From Haliotis asinina (taxonomy: Eukaryota > Mollusca > Gastropoda > Lepetellida > Haliotidae), in the NCBI RefSeq assembly GCF_037392515.1, contig NC_090281.1, positions 50,010,645 through 50,074,644 on the forward strand: DNA of 64,000 nt, in the 5' to 3' direction. Made by a program: the position numbers and the translations under genes. Below, piece by piece: positions 34,650 through 47,652 of the stretch (position 1 is the stretch's first letter; each line of letters opens with the position of its first letter). Under the pieces are notes generated by a model, which was not told the DNA's origin, did no database searches, and saw nothing but the letters and a program-made list of their open reading frames with translations.

Positions 34650-34802
34650 AGTAAGTGAGTGAGTATGGTTTTAAACCGCTTTTAGCAACATTGCAGAAAT
34701 ATCATAGCAGGGACACCAGAAATGGACTACATGTATTGTACCCATGTGAGAAATCTGAACCTGGGTCCTCAATGTGACAAGCGAATGCTAGAACCACCAG
34801 GC
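34650..34802 (-). mobile_element. SINE-like family B copy
   Basis: GTAAGTGAGTGAGTATGGTT..AAACCGCTTTTAGCAACATT..CACCAGAAATGGACTACATG..TGAACCTGGGTCCTCAATGT. Confidence 0.8.
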
Positions 34803-35690
34803 GAACACACCCACCCTGTTCAGTATATTTTAAGTGGCTGCAAATCTGGTTTACAGGTCACAGACTTGTTTGTTCATGTGAAGTGCAGTGAAATTATACA
34901 CATTGTGTTTCATTGGTGTAGCGATATTTTGGAGAGAACTTAAAGTAAAATGCAGGCCAAACATTACCTTTCTTCTCCCTGCAGTCCCGACAATTCCTGG
35001 ATCCACCTTTGCAAACACACCTCTTCAGATAACTTGCATTAACTTGCCTTACATTTCTGCTATTTGATAAAGAGACATTGCAGATTGATTATCTTTAGAG
35101 TAATACCATCCAAAACCTTCTTAGTCAGCACCATTACAAGTAAAGATGAACCAGTGTTTGTAAAACTTTGAATTTTGAATGTTCTGGACCTCTATCAGAT
35201 TCAGATCCAAATCAGAAACTGATCCAACATATCTGAATAACCCTATGAAAAGTTGAACTGTATATTTACAGGCTGTTTTCATACAGCTGAAACATCACAG
35301 TTGGGCGTGGAACATAACAACACAGCATCAACTTACTTGTGCTCCACAGATTCCTATGATCTACTTTCTATATTTAGGGCCATCCTTGCCATTTGTAAGA
35401 TGATGCAGTTCAAGCAGGCAGCATCCTGATGTTACAGTTTCAGTTTGGATGTTTTTGTCAGTGTTAAGCACACACTAAAAAAGAGGGTGCAATGATATTT
35501 TGATGTGGCTTTTAAAATTTACATTAGTAAACTAAATATAAATTTCAGCTTGTTCTACATTTTCAGCTCCATTAATTCCTTTCAAGAATCTTTATGTTTA
35601 AGTTTAACACGTAAAATAAACTAGGAAAAGAAATGAAAACCATAATTTACACAATTCAATGAATTCAATAATCAGTGCAGTTAGAGCTGC
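34803..35690. other. No recognisable gene
   Basis: A possible minus-strand exon at about 34967-35035 was considered and not accepted. Confidence 0.4.
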
Positions 35691-35739
35691 CTCATACCAA
35701 AGAGGACTGATCTGTAAAAGAGAGGGCTGCTCTTAAAAC

Positions 35740-37170
35740 AGAGGGAGCTCCTCTACACCAGTGAGGGCTTATATACAATAGAGACAGTTGGTGTATAACA
35801 GAGTTGCTCTGTAACAGAGAGAGCGGCGCTACAGCACAGAGAACTGCTCTACAATAGAGAGAACTGCTCTACAACAGAGAGAACTGCTCTACAACAGAGA
35901 GAGCTGCTCAGAGAAAATTGCTCTACAGCAGAGAGAGCTGCTCTACAAGAGAGAACTTCTCTACAGCAGAGAGGGCGGTTCCAGCAAGGGCTGTCCTACA
36001 ACAGATGGGGCTGCCCAGCAGCAGAGAGCCAATCTGCATCCCAGAGAGAGATGCTCTACAACAGAGAGAGATGCTCTACATCACAGAGAGGCTGCTCTAC
36101 AACAGAGAGGCTGCTCTACAACAGAGAGAGATGCTCTACAACAGAGAGGCAGCTCTACAACAGAGAGGCAGCTCTACAACAGAGAGCTGCTCTGCATCAC
36201 AGTGAAAGCTGCTCTACAACAGCGAGACCTCGAAAACAGAGACAGCTTCTCTGCATCACAGAAAGGGCTGCTCTACAACAGCGAGACCTGCTCTAAAACA
36301 GAGACAGCTTCTCTGCATCACAGAAAGGACTGCTCTACAACAGAGAGGGCTGCTCTACAACAGAGAGGACTGCAATACAACAGAGAGGACTGCAATACAA
36401 CAGAAAGGGCTGCTCTACAACAGACAGGCTGCTCTACATCAGAGAGGGCTGCTCTACAACAGACAGGGCTGCTCTACAATAGAGAGGACTGCAATACATC
36501 AGAGAGGGCTGCAATACAACACAGAGGCTGCTCTACATCAGAGAGGACTGCTCTACAACAGAGAGGACTGCAATACAACACAGAGGCTGCTCTACATCAG
36601 AGAGGACTGCTCTACAACAGACAGGGCTGCTCTACAATAGAGAGGACTGCTCTACAACAGAGAGGACTGCTCTACAACAGAGAGGCTGCTCTACATCAGA
36701 GAGGGTTGCTCTACAACAGAGAGGACTGCAATACAACAGAGAGGGTGCTCTACAATAGGGAGGACTGCAATACAACAGAAAGGGCTGCTCTACAACAGAG
36801 AAGACTGCCCTACAACAGAGAGGACTGCTCTACAACAGACTGGCTGCTCTACATCAGAGAGGGTTGCTCTATAACAGAGAGGAGTGCAATACAACAGAGA
36901 GGCTGCTCTACATCAGAGGGCTGCTCTACATCAGACAGGGCTGCTCTACAATAGAGAGGACTGCTCTACAACAGAGAGGGCTGCTCTACATCAGAGAGGA
37001 CTGCAATACAACACAGAGGCTGCTCTACATCACAGTGAAAGATGCTCTAAAACAGAGAGACATGCTCTAAAACAGAGACAGCTGCTCTGCATCACAGAAT
37101 GGGCTGCTATACAACAGAGAGGGCTGCTCTACAACAGAGGAGAGGTGTACAAAACAGAAAACTGCTCTAC
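35740..37170. repeat. 20-bp minisatellite, about 1.4 kb
   Basis: Roughly 70 units of consensus CTGCTCTACAACAGAGAGGG, with variants carrying CAATACAAC, CTACATCAG or CTGCATCAC. The left edge is degenerate. The unit has no stop codon in any plus-strand frame. Confidence 0.97.
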
Positions 37171-38502
37171 AACAAGGTAAACACTGCATCTCTACTCCTG
37201 ATAACCAACAGTCAACAAATTACCTGTTTACTGTCAAGCCTAACAAACAAAAGCAACCATCAGCTAAAACCAGATCAAACATAGAAGCTGTAAACTGAAT
37301 CACAGACATCCACACTCTGCTATTCATGATGAAGGATGGCATCAAAGTGTCAGAAACACTTCCAAGAAGGACAATCTACATCTACTGAGAAACAGGTGAC
37401 CATCATGCATTCAGGCTTTATCAAACACAGTTCTCAGTTTCACAAAAATATACAAACAGAAAAGGTCTGTACCTTTCGAATCTTAGGTTTGACAATTAGC
37501 GTTCATGAACAATCTTAGAGGCAAAAATTAATACATTAGAACACCAGTAAATGGATTGAGTCTGTGAAGCATAATTCATCAAGCAGATTCGACCCTTCTG
37601 TACCACGGTCAGGAGTGATCTTGTATACCCACACATCACCACTTTGTCCCTATAATGAATGATCCATTAAGGTGGTTAATAGCCATTATTAGATTATCAT
37701 CCATTTGGTCCTGATTGAGGAGGTGTCTGGTGTTTTATTCTTCAGGATTGGAAACTTCAGCTATCATTGGCTGTAATCCCTCATGGACTAGTTGTTATCT
37801 CTTTATATTAATGACTTGTCCTAAATAATTTGTGGCTGATGAAAAAAAGAGAGAGTTAACATGCACAAAATAGCCATATTGTGAAGGAATATTATTACTC
37901 GTACCTTCACAAATAGCTGGAAAATTGGTGATAGGGATACATTAACACTACACCTACTCACCATTCTGTGTCAGCAAACAGTTACACGATAGTTTTGTGT
38001 AGCAATTTTCCTCCACTCACACTTGTTTGTGGTTTCCATCGCTGACCATTTATTCACTGACTGGGTTGCAATGATTTGGTTTGATTCATTGAAAATCAAA
38101 TCTCAGACCTAAGTTTTGATTTGATATTTGAACACCTTTTTAAAATATTCCCACACAGCTAGACCATAATTTTGACTGCAACTTATGCAATTTCAAGGGC
38201 TGAAATTGATTGTTGGCTAACTGTCCACTGAGAATTGTTGTTAGTAGACATAGCAAAGTTGATGAGTTAGTAGACATCGCAAAGTTGATGATGGATTTGA
38301 AGAAAAATGAAAAACAACACACCCCCCATCCCCACAAAAACCCCTCTGAGAATTAAGTTAAATTAAATCTCATTTTTGTTTTCATTTGTAGAAATAATCA
38401 TATCGAAAATGATCGAATCAAAGGTCTAATACTGATAACTGAATTGAGGACTGGGTGAATCATTGCAGCCCTATTATCAATTAAAGAGTTCTTTCACCAT
38501 GT
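37171..38502. other. No recognisable gene
   Basis: AT-rich. A short minus-strand coding-like stretch near 37540-37665 lacks a good donor and was not called. Confidence 0.4.
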
Positions 38503-38660
38503 AGTAAGTGACTGAGTATAGTTTCATGCTGCTTATAGCAATATTTCAGCAATATCACAGCCGGGGATATCAGAAATGACTAATGATTCACACAATTGTA
38601 CCTATGTTGGGAATTGAAACACATGTCTTTGATGATAACCACTAGGCTATACCTGTCTCA
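38503..38660 (-). mobile_element. SINE-like family B copy
   Basis: GTAAGTGACTGAGTATAGTT..ATGCTGCTTATAGCAATATT..ATGATAACCACTAGGCTATA. Confidence 0.75.
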
Positions 38661-39113
38661 TACTGCTAATGTAAAGTCTTTAAAAGTGATACTCATGATA
38701 GTTGAGATTTTAATAAATGACTTAACATTCATAATTTCTAATCTTTTATGATATTGCTAAAGGACGACGTGACAGATATTGTGGCACAAAACAACATTCA
38801 CTCCAACTCCTTTGCAGTTATGACTATGACTGTTATTTATGATGTAGTGATGACTGGTACGCTGTTTAAGCAACACTCAGTCAGTCCCACGGTTATAATG
38901 ATAGAAGCCTTTGCTTGTCACGCCTGGATTAGAAAATCTGGGTAGATTCTGAGCAACATGTCAAGCCTTATGAAGATATACAGTCCCCATTCTCAGCCAT
39001 GATCGGATTCTTGGGAACAGTTCTACACTGTAACCCCACAAGAACCAGTCCCACCTACCACGGTACTCATCATTACGAAGGCAAAGCAAGTTTTAGGCTC
39101 TGAGGCAGTACAA

Positions 39114-39300
39114 TGTGAGTGAGTGAGTTTAGTTTTACACTGCGTTCAACAATATTACAGCTATATATCACTGGTCTGTAAAACATCAGGATGGACTAGA
39201 CAATATCATGATCAATAGCATGAGCATCGATCTATACAAGTGAGCGAGTCTGACCACCTGATCCTGCTAGTAGCGTCTCATGATAAGCATAAAAACCAGT
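39114..39300 (-). mobile_element. SINE-like family A copy, internally deleted
   Basis: GTGAGTGAGTGAGTTTAGTT..GCGTTCAACAATATTACAGC..AGCATGAGCATCGATCTATA; the GACATGTGTCAACCAAGTC block is missing. Confidence 0.8.
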
Positions 39301-42300
39301 ATTCAGCAATGGAGGACAGCAAAAAAAACTTCACCTCACACTGAGTTGCTGTCACAAGATGTCAGCTGATCATCTTTATTCAAATAATTACAGTTTTTTC
39401 CCCTTGTAATTTGAAACTTTTGGAAATTTAATCCAAATCTGATTTTTAAAATCATCACCATTATTTTGCTGAAGGCAAAAATAATTTTCCTTTAATCAGA
39501 ATGTCAGCAATACGATGTCATGCCCACAACGAGATCAGTGAAAGAACTTGGCTAACAAAGGTGTCTGTCCTAGGGTTGCAACATCATCTTGACCTCATTA
39601 AAATGTCAAATACAAGAAAGCTATGTTGGAAGTGTCTATCAGAGATCAATGGGTTCAACCTGAAGGGCCTGTTTTACTACCCTGGTATTCTTGAGTGACT
39701 CCAGCTTGACTGCCATTAACAACTGAAAATGACCTTAGCATGACCTCTGACCTTGCTATTCACTGCAGCCAGGCCATGTATGCACAAGCACACATATGAC
39801 CTCTCAGGTAAAAATACACCAGTGCTGGGTCAGTTATGAGATCATCTTCACATATACAGGTTAGTGTCAAACTATGATATCTGGTATGAACATACGTACA
39901 TTTCACAAGTGAACCCATCAATTTGACAGCAGCAGTGATATACACTGGTAAACAACAGATGACAGTGGTATAAAAGTATAAATGGGTCTTTTCTTATATC
40001 TTTGTAATGCATAAAGGGAAGCGTTCTGCTTGGGTGGCCACACTTTTGTGTGTCTTGAAAAGATGGAACAACAACATGACAATCGACCTTCCCTCACCGA
40101 CAAGGTACACAGGTACATTATGCTACTGACATTAGCGGAACTCTTTCTGTACATGTGTCACCTCAAAGTGGAAATGATACATATTCTCTACACAGTGAAA
40201 CTTGAATAATCTGGACTCTATTGTTTCTGAGTGAATTCAGTTGGATTCAGAGATCTCTGGATATTGAATCATAGGTAAGTCAGGACAAGAAGGAACTTTT
40301 GACTGATCCCACTGATACCTTCTACAAGATCAACTTCCCATGAATAATAGCTCCAAGTCTACTAGTTTATCACACAGTCCCAGAGCGGGATTATTTTTTC
40401 TACTGCCTATCCCTCCCTGCAATGCTAAAGCTCTAAATGATGCAAGTCTAGATGTTATAGGTTCTGAATCTGACATCTCACTGGGGATACTTTTCAGTTT
40501 AAATAGGTTTATTTGTTTCTGTCAAAATAATATATATTCAGAGACAAAGGGCTAGTCTGCTAGTCTACACATGCCTTCAAAGTAATGGATCTGATTGAAT
40601 TATAGGATTACTATACAACAAGTACTAGTTGAACCACTTTGTGTGACTGCTCAGACCCATTAGGAAGAGATGGTAATGTGCCTGTTAATCCTCAAGCATT
40701 GCATAAGCAATGTGGGTTATACTCTCCCCAGGGAGTTGAGAATGTGCATGATGCAACATCATAAGCATCAGTGTTGTGAATCAAACAGCTCATACCATGA
40801 ACCAATTCATTAATAAGTCATCAGTAATAGGTGTTACTTGAATCATGTTTGATGTTCCCAACACTAGTCCAACCAGTTTTCACTGAACAAAGAAACTGTA
40901 GATCACACCTAGTTGAAATTGTTGGGGAGATAAAGACATGGACGACACACAGTATTGGGAATAAGAGCTACACCAGGTTCCCTGGGAATCAATCATGTGA
41001 AATTGTGGAAACTTGATCTCAATCTCCAGAGCCTTGCAGCAACACTAAACTGCCAAACTCTGATTATTATCTGATGTAGCTGTTGATATGAAATTATCTT
41101 TATGGAGAGATGAACCCATCTCCTATCAAGACAAAATGTTTTGTCAACACCAGGTGCTCTGTTAAAACATTGCTCATGTCTGAGGCAACCAAAGCTCCAT
41201 ATATTAATGAGTTATTTACAGAATGAAGTAATATAGACAAAATACTAATTGCAAAGAAACAACAAAATAGATAAGAGAGAGAGACAGAGAAAGACAGAGA
41301 GAGTAATGGCTTTAGACTTGCACATGTTTATAAGGTAATGGGTAAAAGTCTAAAAGATAATTTCTAAAACATTATGAATACAGAATAAACACACTGTCAC
41401 TCTGATAGACTTGCGGCCAGTACTGTCCCAGTATCTTGGCTTGCCTTTCTTAAGTATAGACTGAATCTAACATCCACTGGTTTATCATTCAGTGCCGCCT
41501 TTGAGCAAGGCTAGATTTCTACATCTGCACTCCAAACATCACACAAACCACATGCGCCTTGATAAGCAAAACAGAAAAGCCAAGAGCCATTAAGACAATT
41601 CCGTGACCCACATCTCCTCCTCCTCATCCACCCAACTGCATGGATACATATCGTAGTATCCTCCATCAAGTCTAGCTTCATCTGAAGTCTTTCAACAGTT
41701 CCTCAGCTTGCACAACATTAGCAGAAGTGAGCATTCTCTAAGCTCCACACACCACTCCCCCATTCCCATTAAGCATGGCAATCTACAGGCAGTAAGGTAG
41801 GTGAGTTGTGTGTGGAGAGTTTACAAGTTCCTTGTTCATTTCATGTCAGTTTCACTGACACTTAAAAATTCACAATGACAGACCATGTAGCTGGGTTGTT
41901 TGATATCCCATCATAAAACAGTTCCACTGAATTCAATCCTGATGATGCTGTATCATGTGTCTATTGCAGCATGTCCTAATATAATATTGAATTGCAAAGT
42001 AAATCCATCGTAACACGATTTTTCTGAAAGGTCAGTGCATTAAAAAAAACCCAGTTCTTTCAAATTAAAAGATTCCTTTGAAATTTGTGCTGATAGTTTG
42101 AAATTTTTCAGTGCCTGAAATTAAATTCCATTTCTGATCTGATGGATCAAAAATAATTAATGGTTTCTGCAGTCATGTAAAAGGTATACCGTATTCAACC
42201 TACTCAGCACAAAGGGGCACTAAACCATTTTCAAACATGCTTGAAGTAACGCTATTGAAGTTGACCCATTCATACTTCTGTCACTGAATACTTTATCATC

Positions 42301-43316
42301 ATATGAAATAACACAAATCAGGCTAAATAAACAAAGTGAAATGTGTCTGGAAAATAACACACATGAACAACTTAAGTAAAGTTAATACAAACTGTTCCAT
42401 GCTACCATCCCTTTAACCCAAACATTCACAAACTAAATACAACCGTACAGCCATTTTATTTCTGAAACTGGGTCAGTCAAACAGTTACAAATCTCCTCCT
42501 AAATCTGATACAGTCCTTAACACACTATCCTGGTGAGTAAGACCTGCACAAGCATCTGTACAGTTTATTACAATGTAACAAATGAGCCATAATCTGCTTC
42601 ACTGCTGACTTGGTACTGACCTAATTCCTAGATCAGAGACTGGTGCTTCTGACTTCATGGTAGCGTGATGTAAGTTTTGTTGTATGTTTCATAGCACAGA
42701 GATTGAGAGAAACTTTGCACACCTTGTGTGCATTTCGCATAACAAAGTTTAATCAGTGCAGACCCAGGCCACATGTACATTTCATATGACACAATGTTAA
42801 GAAGTGAGGTGATGCAGAGTTTAACACTGTATTGTAATTACTGTGTTTATTTGGTGATGTGTATGTGTTTGTGTATGTACACCAACTTTAAGGCCTTTTA
42901 GGGATTTTTTTCAAGGCCTAATCAACAATTTTAGAAGCACATGTAACAAATAGGTATAGTTGAATACACGCAAGGTTGGTGAAATGTGGGAACAATGATC
43001 AGAGGGAAATAACGTTCAGTTACAGGGAAACTTCCGCTTCATGTTAGATATTAACACCCACTGCAATTTTAAGGTGTTTTGTTATGGATTAGCTTTCTGT
43101 GAAAACAAACTTGTTTTTCTAAATATAGGGATTTTTTACAGCAAATCACTAGCAGGTTTGGAATTTTCAAAGCTGAACAAAATGTATGACCTTCTTCGGG
43201 TAAAATGTCCAATTTTCAGGCTTTTTGAAGCGTGAAGTGCTGCCTGTCATATTATCCAACATCACTGAAATACCTGCTTAACACTGACACACCATGTTGA
43301 CACAGTATAACCTACC
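39301..43316. other. No recognisable gene (4 kb)
   Basis: A GAGA-rich stretch lies at 41274-41305. Coding-like short frames at about 40010-40150 and 41605-41700 on the minus strand are unsupported. Otherwise AT-rich with no family repeat. Confidence 0.4.
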
Positions 43317-43550
43317 TGTGAAGATCAGGGTTAGAATTGATCTTCAGTACCCCATGCTTGTCGAAAGAGATGACTAAGGGGATTGGGTGGTTAGGAACAC
43401 TGACTTGGTTGACACATGTCATGGAATCCCAATTGCATAGATTGATGCTCATTCTGTTGATCACTGGATTGTCTAGTCCAAACTTGATTATTTACAGAAT
43501 GCTGCCACATAGCTGTAATACTGTTGAACGCGGCGTAAAACGCACACACA
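43317..43550 (+). mobile_element. SINE-like family A copy
   Basis: TGTGAAGATCAGGGTTAGAA..CTGACTTGGTTGACACATGT..TTGATCACTGGATTGTCTAG..CGCGGCGTAAAACGCACACA. Confidence 0.85.
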
Positions 43551-43710
43551 GTACACTGCCTCAGAATCTCAAACTTCCTTTGTTTCCATAATGCAGAGCA
43601 CCGTGCAGGGTAACAACAAGTAGCACGTTGTATCATTTTGGTATGACACACACAGCAGTCAACCCACCAATCATCGTCTAACTGGGCAGGCACTCCATCT
43701 ACTACACCTT

Positions 43711-43870
43711 GAGTGAGTTTGTTTTTATGTTGCTCTTAGCAATACTCAAGCAAAAACATGATAGGGGGGATACCAGAAATGGCCCTCACACGTTATACCT
43801 ATGTTGGGAATTGAACTCGGGTCTTTGGCATGACAATGAATGCTTTTATTACCAGGCTACCCCATGGCCC
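43711..43870 (-). mobile_element. SINE-like family B copy
   Basis: GAGTGAGTTTGTTTTTATGT..ATACCAGAAATGGCCCTCAC..GAATTGAACTCGGGTCTTTG..ACCAGGCTACCCCATGGCC. Confidence 0.8.
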
Positions 43871-44499
43871 TACTTCTACACCACGAATACTATATCATAA
43901 TAAGACTTCTGCTGACAACCAATCTGGAGTTAGGACAGTATAATTAAGCTTTACGTCACTGGGGCATAATAATTGACATTCAAAACTGTGATATCAAACA
44001 ATATGTCGCGTGAACATAATCCTCCATGATCCCCAAGAATAGTAAAAATATGGAAGAACTAATCAAGGTAGTTCTGTCAGCGAAATATGATCACGATGGG
44101 CATGAAATGCCAAGTGTTCACCATGTGTAATTAGTACTGACATGAACTGTGCATCTCACACTGGGATGGTGGAGTGATGTCAGTACAGATGCAAAACTGT
44201 TTCCATCCTTGTAGTGTTCGTACATGCTTCACAGCAGTTTCCGATGAGCAGGACAGGCATCTTGGGATAAACAACAACATGGGTTGAATAGGGGGGACTG
44301 GGTGCTAGAGAGTGAACCTTGTTGATGGTTGGAGGGAGGGAGGTCAAAGGGAGGTGAAACAGACATCTTAATCCTGAGAGTGTGTGAGCATTCTATCACA
44401 CTCAAAAATACATGCATTTCATATTTAGGGTCTGTGTGTTATTTTGGAAACAGATATAATATAGACCATATGTCTGCACTCTGTATCATACGCAGATGG
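43871..44499. other. No recognisable gene
   Basis: No supported exon or repeat. Confidence 0.4.
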
Positions 44500-44763
44500 A
44501 CCCGTGAAGATCTGGGGTAGAATAGGTCTTCAGCAACCCATGCTTGCTACTAAGGCGACTATGCTTGCCATAAGAGACGACTAACAAAATCGGGTGGTCA
44601 GGCTCATTGACTTGGTTGACACACGTCATTGGTTCCCAATTGTGCAGATCAATGCTCATGCTGTTAGCTGGATTGTCTGGTCCAGACTTGTTTATTTAGA
44701 TGGTCGCCATAATTATTAGCTGGAATATTGCTGAGAGTTGTGTAAATCTAAATTCACTCACCC
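44500..44763 (+). mobile_element. SINE-like family A copy, near full length
   Basis: The best 5' end in the window: ACCCGTGAAGATCTGGGGTA, then AGAATAGGTCTTCAGCAACC. A GCGACTATGCTTGCCATAAG insertion duplicates the next block. The tail is GAGAGTTGTGTAAATCTAAA. Confidence 0.85.
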
Positions 44764-44898
44764 ATAGACAGATAAAACACTAAGAGCATGCAATTCATTC
44801 TGACAGAGGCAGATAAAATAGAAATTTAGCATGTATTTCATTCAGTCTGCCTATTTCATTACAGTTGATGCAGATACCAATGAAAGCAGTATGTATTT

Positions 44899-45040
44899 GT
44901 GAAATTTATCATTAACAAAAGCATGTATTCCTGTAGGTGTCTGTGAAATTTATCATTGACAAAAGCACATACTTTTCCAGTAGGGATTTGTGAAATTTAT
45001 CATGAACAAAAGCATGTACTTTTCCGGCTTCAGCCAGGAT
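44899..45040. repeat. Three-copy tandem repeat of 43-48 bp
   Basis: GTGAAATTTATCAT..AACAAAAGCATGTA recurs at about 44899, 44942 and 44990. Confidence 0.8.
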
Positions 45041-46109
45041 TTTTTTAGTGTTGCCAATTGGTACCTCAACTATCAAAATGTGTGCAAATGCAACTGAGAC
45101 TTTTGCCATTTATGGTAACATATTATGTAGAAGAAGACCTGTGTATTATATGAAATGCTGTACCAAAGGGTACAGTCTAGCACTGAACTCACCCACCCAC
45201 ACCAAAAACACCATTGCATAGTTTTCAGCGTGAATGGTGCAATTGTGCTGCCTGGCTGAAGCACTGGAAATATATCGGTTAAGAAACCTTACATTTCATC
45301 CTGTGTTGGATCTTTATATCTGACTTTGATATCATAGTTTATAGGGAAGTAGGATCTGGCAGTACAAATTACACTGAGGATACAGATATGTCATACAGGT
45401 TTAAATTAATGAGAGACTTATCAGCATTTTCCTATAGATTCCACACAATAATGCAACATGACGACAATCATGCAGACTGCACTGTATCAAAATAAATGAG
45501 TGAAGTCCTTGTATACGTGCCTTATATCAAATTGTATTCCTTCTCTTAACTCATGTGGATGATAAATGGGATTATTACATAACTAATACAATAATCTGCT
45601 TATTCTCTTCACTCTACAAGATTAGCTGTGAAGATGAAATATTGTCTCCTGTGGAGGGTAGGACTATTACCAGTATACTGCAATACGCTTTTCAAATGAT
45701 GCATATTGCAATTTTTTTCTTCTGAGAATAGGTATATTGTGTAAAGAACACATTTATGTTTTCATGATTATCTTTATGGTTTAAAATAGAATTAAAACCT
45801 CAAACAAGACCTAATTTATTTTAATTGGTCACACCAGTTGTCACCATTTTGTCACTGAGATACAACAACCTGCATGGTCTAGTGCACAACAGACTGCCTG
45901 AAAAGGGAAATCACTGACTTTCATTCATAACAAATGTGTTCCTTCGTGATTCAATGACAAAATGGCATACTGGAATACTATAAGTTGTATAAAAAGAACA
46001 TAGAATCCCTGACCATGCAATGTAATTTTGAGAGTGCTATTATCAGAATCATTAATATATCTTAAGGGACATATAATATATAAACAATCACTTTTGTCAT
46101 AAGGCAATG
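45041..46109. other. No recognisable gene
   Basis: AT-rich, nothing supported. Confidence 0.4.
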
Positions 46110-46175
46110 CTCATTTTTAGTGGCATTTAGGTGTAAAAAGCGGTGTAAAACTTATCTCACTCACTCACTCAATAT
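46110..46175 (+). mobile_element. SINE tail fragment
   Basis: AAAAAGCGGTGTAAAACTTA followed by CTCACTCACTCACTC; only the shared tail survives. Confidence 0.65.
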
Positions 46176-46212
46176 GTTAAGATACTAGTAGTGCATGTAA
46201 GTATCTTCATAT

Positions 46213-46392
46213 ACTGAGTGAGTGAGTGAGAGGGATAAGTTTTACACCGCTTTCAGTAATATCCTTGCAATATCATGAGAGGAAAGACCGGATACGGGTT
46301 TCTCTCATAATTATTGTCCCATGTTGGGAACTGAACCCGCATTTTCAGCGAGATGAGCAATTGTTTAACCACTAGGCTACCCCGCAGCCCCC
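46213..46392 (-). mobile_element. SINE-like family B copy
   Basis: CTGAGTGAGTGAGTGAGAGG..ACACCGCTTTCAGTAATATC..GGGAACTGAACCCGC..TAACCACTAGGCTACCCCGC. It faces the preceding tail fragment in inverted orientation. Confidence 0.85.
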
Positions 46393-47536
46393 TTAAAAGA
46401 ATGACATGTCAATCAACAAGACTAATTCTGCATGTGTACGCTAGTTTCATATCTAGACACGTGATTAATCAACTTGATGCTAAACAAAAACAAGTGTGAG
46501 CCAACAAGGGACTGCCCTAGGCAAGGAGTCATCTTGACCAAATATCTATTTTCAAGGGAGTTATGTGCATAAAAAGGAGTCATTTACAAAAAAACCCTTA
46601 TGATTGCAATGACTTGGCGTGATGGAATGGATGACTGTGCCTGAAAGAGAATGTATTGATGCAAAATTTGATTTGAAACTATATTTTTTTGTATTCAAGT
46701 GTTAGTATTTTCTGGTTAGGTTACTTATGGGATTGGGTTCACTTGCTGTCCCGTCAAATCAGCCAACAAAATTACACTGAGCATTTTCAATACAGATTAC
46801 TTCAAATACACTAGATTTCTGCATCAGCGCTGTCCTTTCTATCACAGGTATAAAAGTGAATTTTCCAATTTCTCCTTTTTTCATCTTTACCATAGCAATT
46901 TTCAAAACATAAACCTTTCCGTGGCAGTGAATTATCAATACATCGACATCACAAATACAAAATCAATACAGTACCCGTATCTGTATGATTGTTGCACATT
47001 TGTACTTGAGCGACTCTCAAAGCTGATTGGACAGAAGTTATCTGATGACATGGCGCCTTTGTTGAAGGCAATGATTTGGATGCCATCTGCTGTGCACCAT
47101 ACCTCAAGGACATTTTATTAAAGACTTGAGATAAAAACTGTGACAATAAATATATTGATTAACCTTTTGATCTTAAAGTACATAACATTCTTCACAAGGA
47201 AGACATAACCTATAATTTCCTTCAGCTCAGAAGATGGAGTCAACATGTTCTGATGCCTTGGTAGGGGAGAGGATAGAACTTCTTGCAGTGTTGTTACCAT
47301 AGCTACCTTAAGGTGTTACTTGCGTTTCCATGCCTGAGGAAAACCCTGAGGGGATCGAAGTTAAATACATCAGCTCACAGTCAACATAGCACATATGATT
47401 GCATATTCATATAGTGCACATATCCATGCAACTAGTACCCAAGACGCCGGTATGCTTTTTTTTCCTTTTTGATATGTGCGCTTAATATATCCAGTAATAA
47501 ACACAACACGTGGCATGGTACAATTTGGTGCTGCTG
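46393..47536. other. No recognisable gene
   Basis: A plus-strand open frame near 46921-47121 has no splice or family support. Confidence 0.4.
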
Positions 47537-47652
47537 TGAGTGAGTGAGTGAGTGAGTGAGTGACTGAGTGAGTGAGTGAGTGAGTGAGTGAGTGAGTGAG
47601 TGAGTGAGTGAGTGAGTGAGTGAGTGAGTGAGTGAGTGAGTGAGTGAGTGAG
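47537..47652. repeat. (GTGA)n microsatellite
   Basis: About 28 units, nearly perfect (one GACT interruption), continuous with the tail of the following SINE. Confidence 0.97.

Noticed and set aside
34967..35035. Minus-strand exon candidate with CVCKGG..CRDC
   Set aside because: It has a plausible donor but no polypyrimidine acceptor, and the peptide does not match the ankyrin sequence expected upstream in ANKLE2.
36202..36954. 250-codon open frame with QQRGLLYNRED-like repeats
   Set aside because: It is the 20-bp minisatellite read through in one frame. Other frames are also open and there is no start context, splice signal or unique sequence.
37540..37665. Minus-strand frame reading GDVWVYKITPDRG
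   Set aside because: Short, with a weak possible acceptor and no convincing donor; no family recognised.
41605..41700. Minus-strand acidic peptide ending in a stop
   Set aside because: About 33 codons with an upstream in-frame stop and no good acceptor; the Glu run comes from a CTC repeat.
43551..43710. Cys-rich minus-strand frame between two SINEs
   Set aside because: It runs directly into a SINE tail and has no splice signals. Cys spacing does not fit a zinc-finger family I know.
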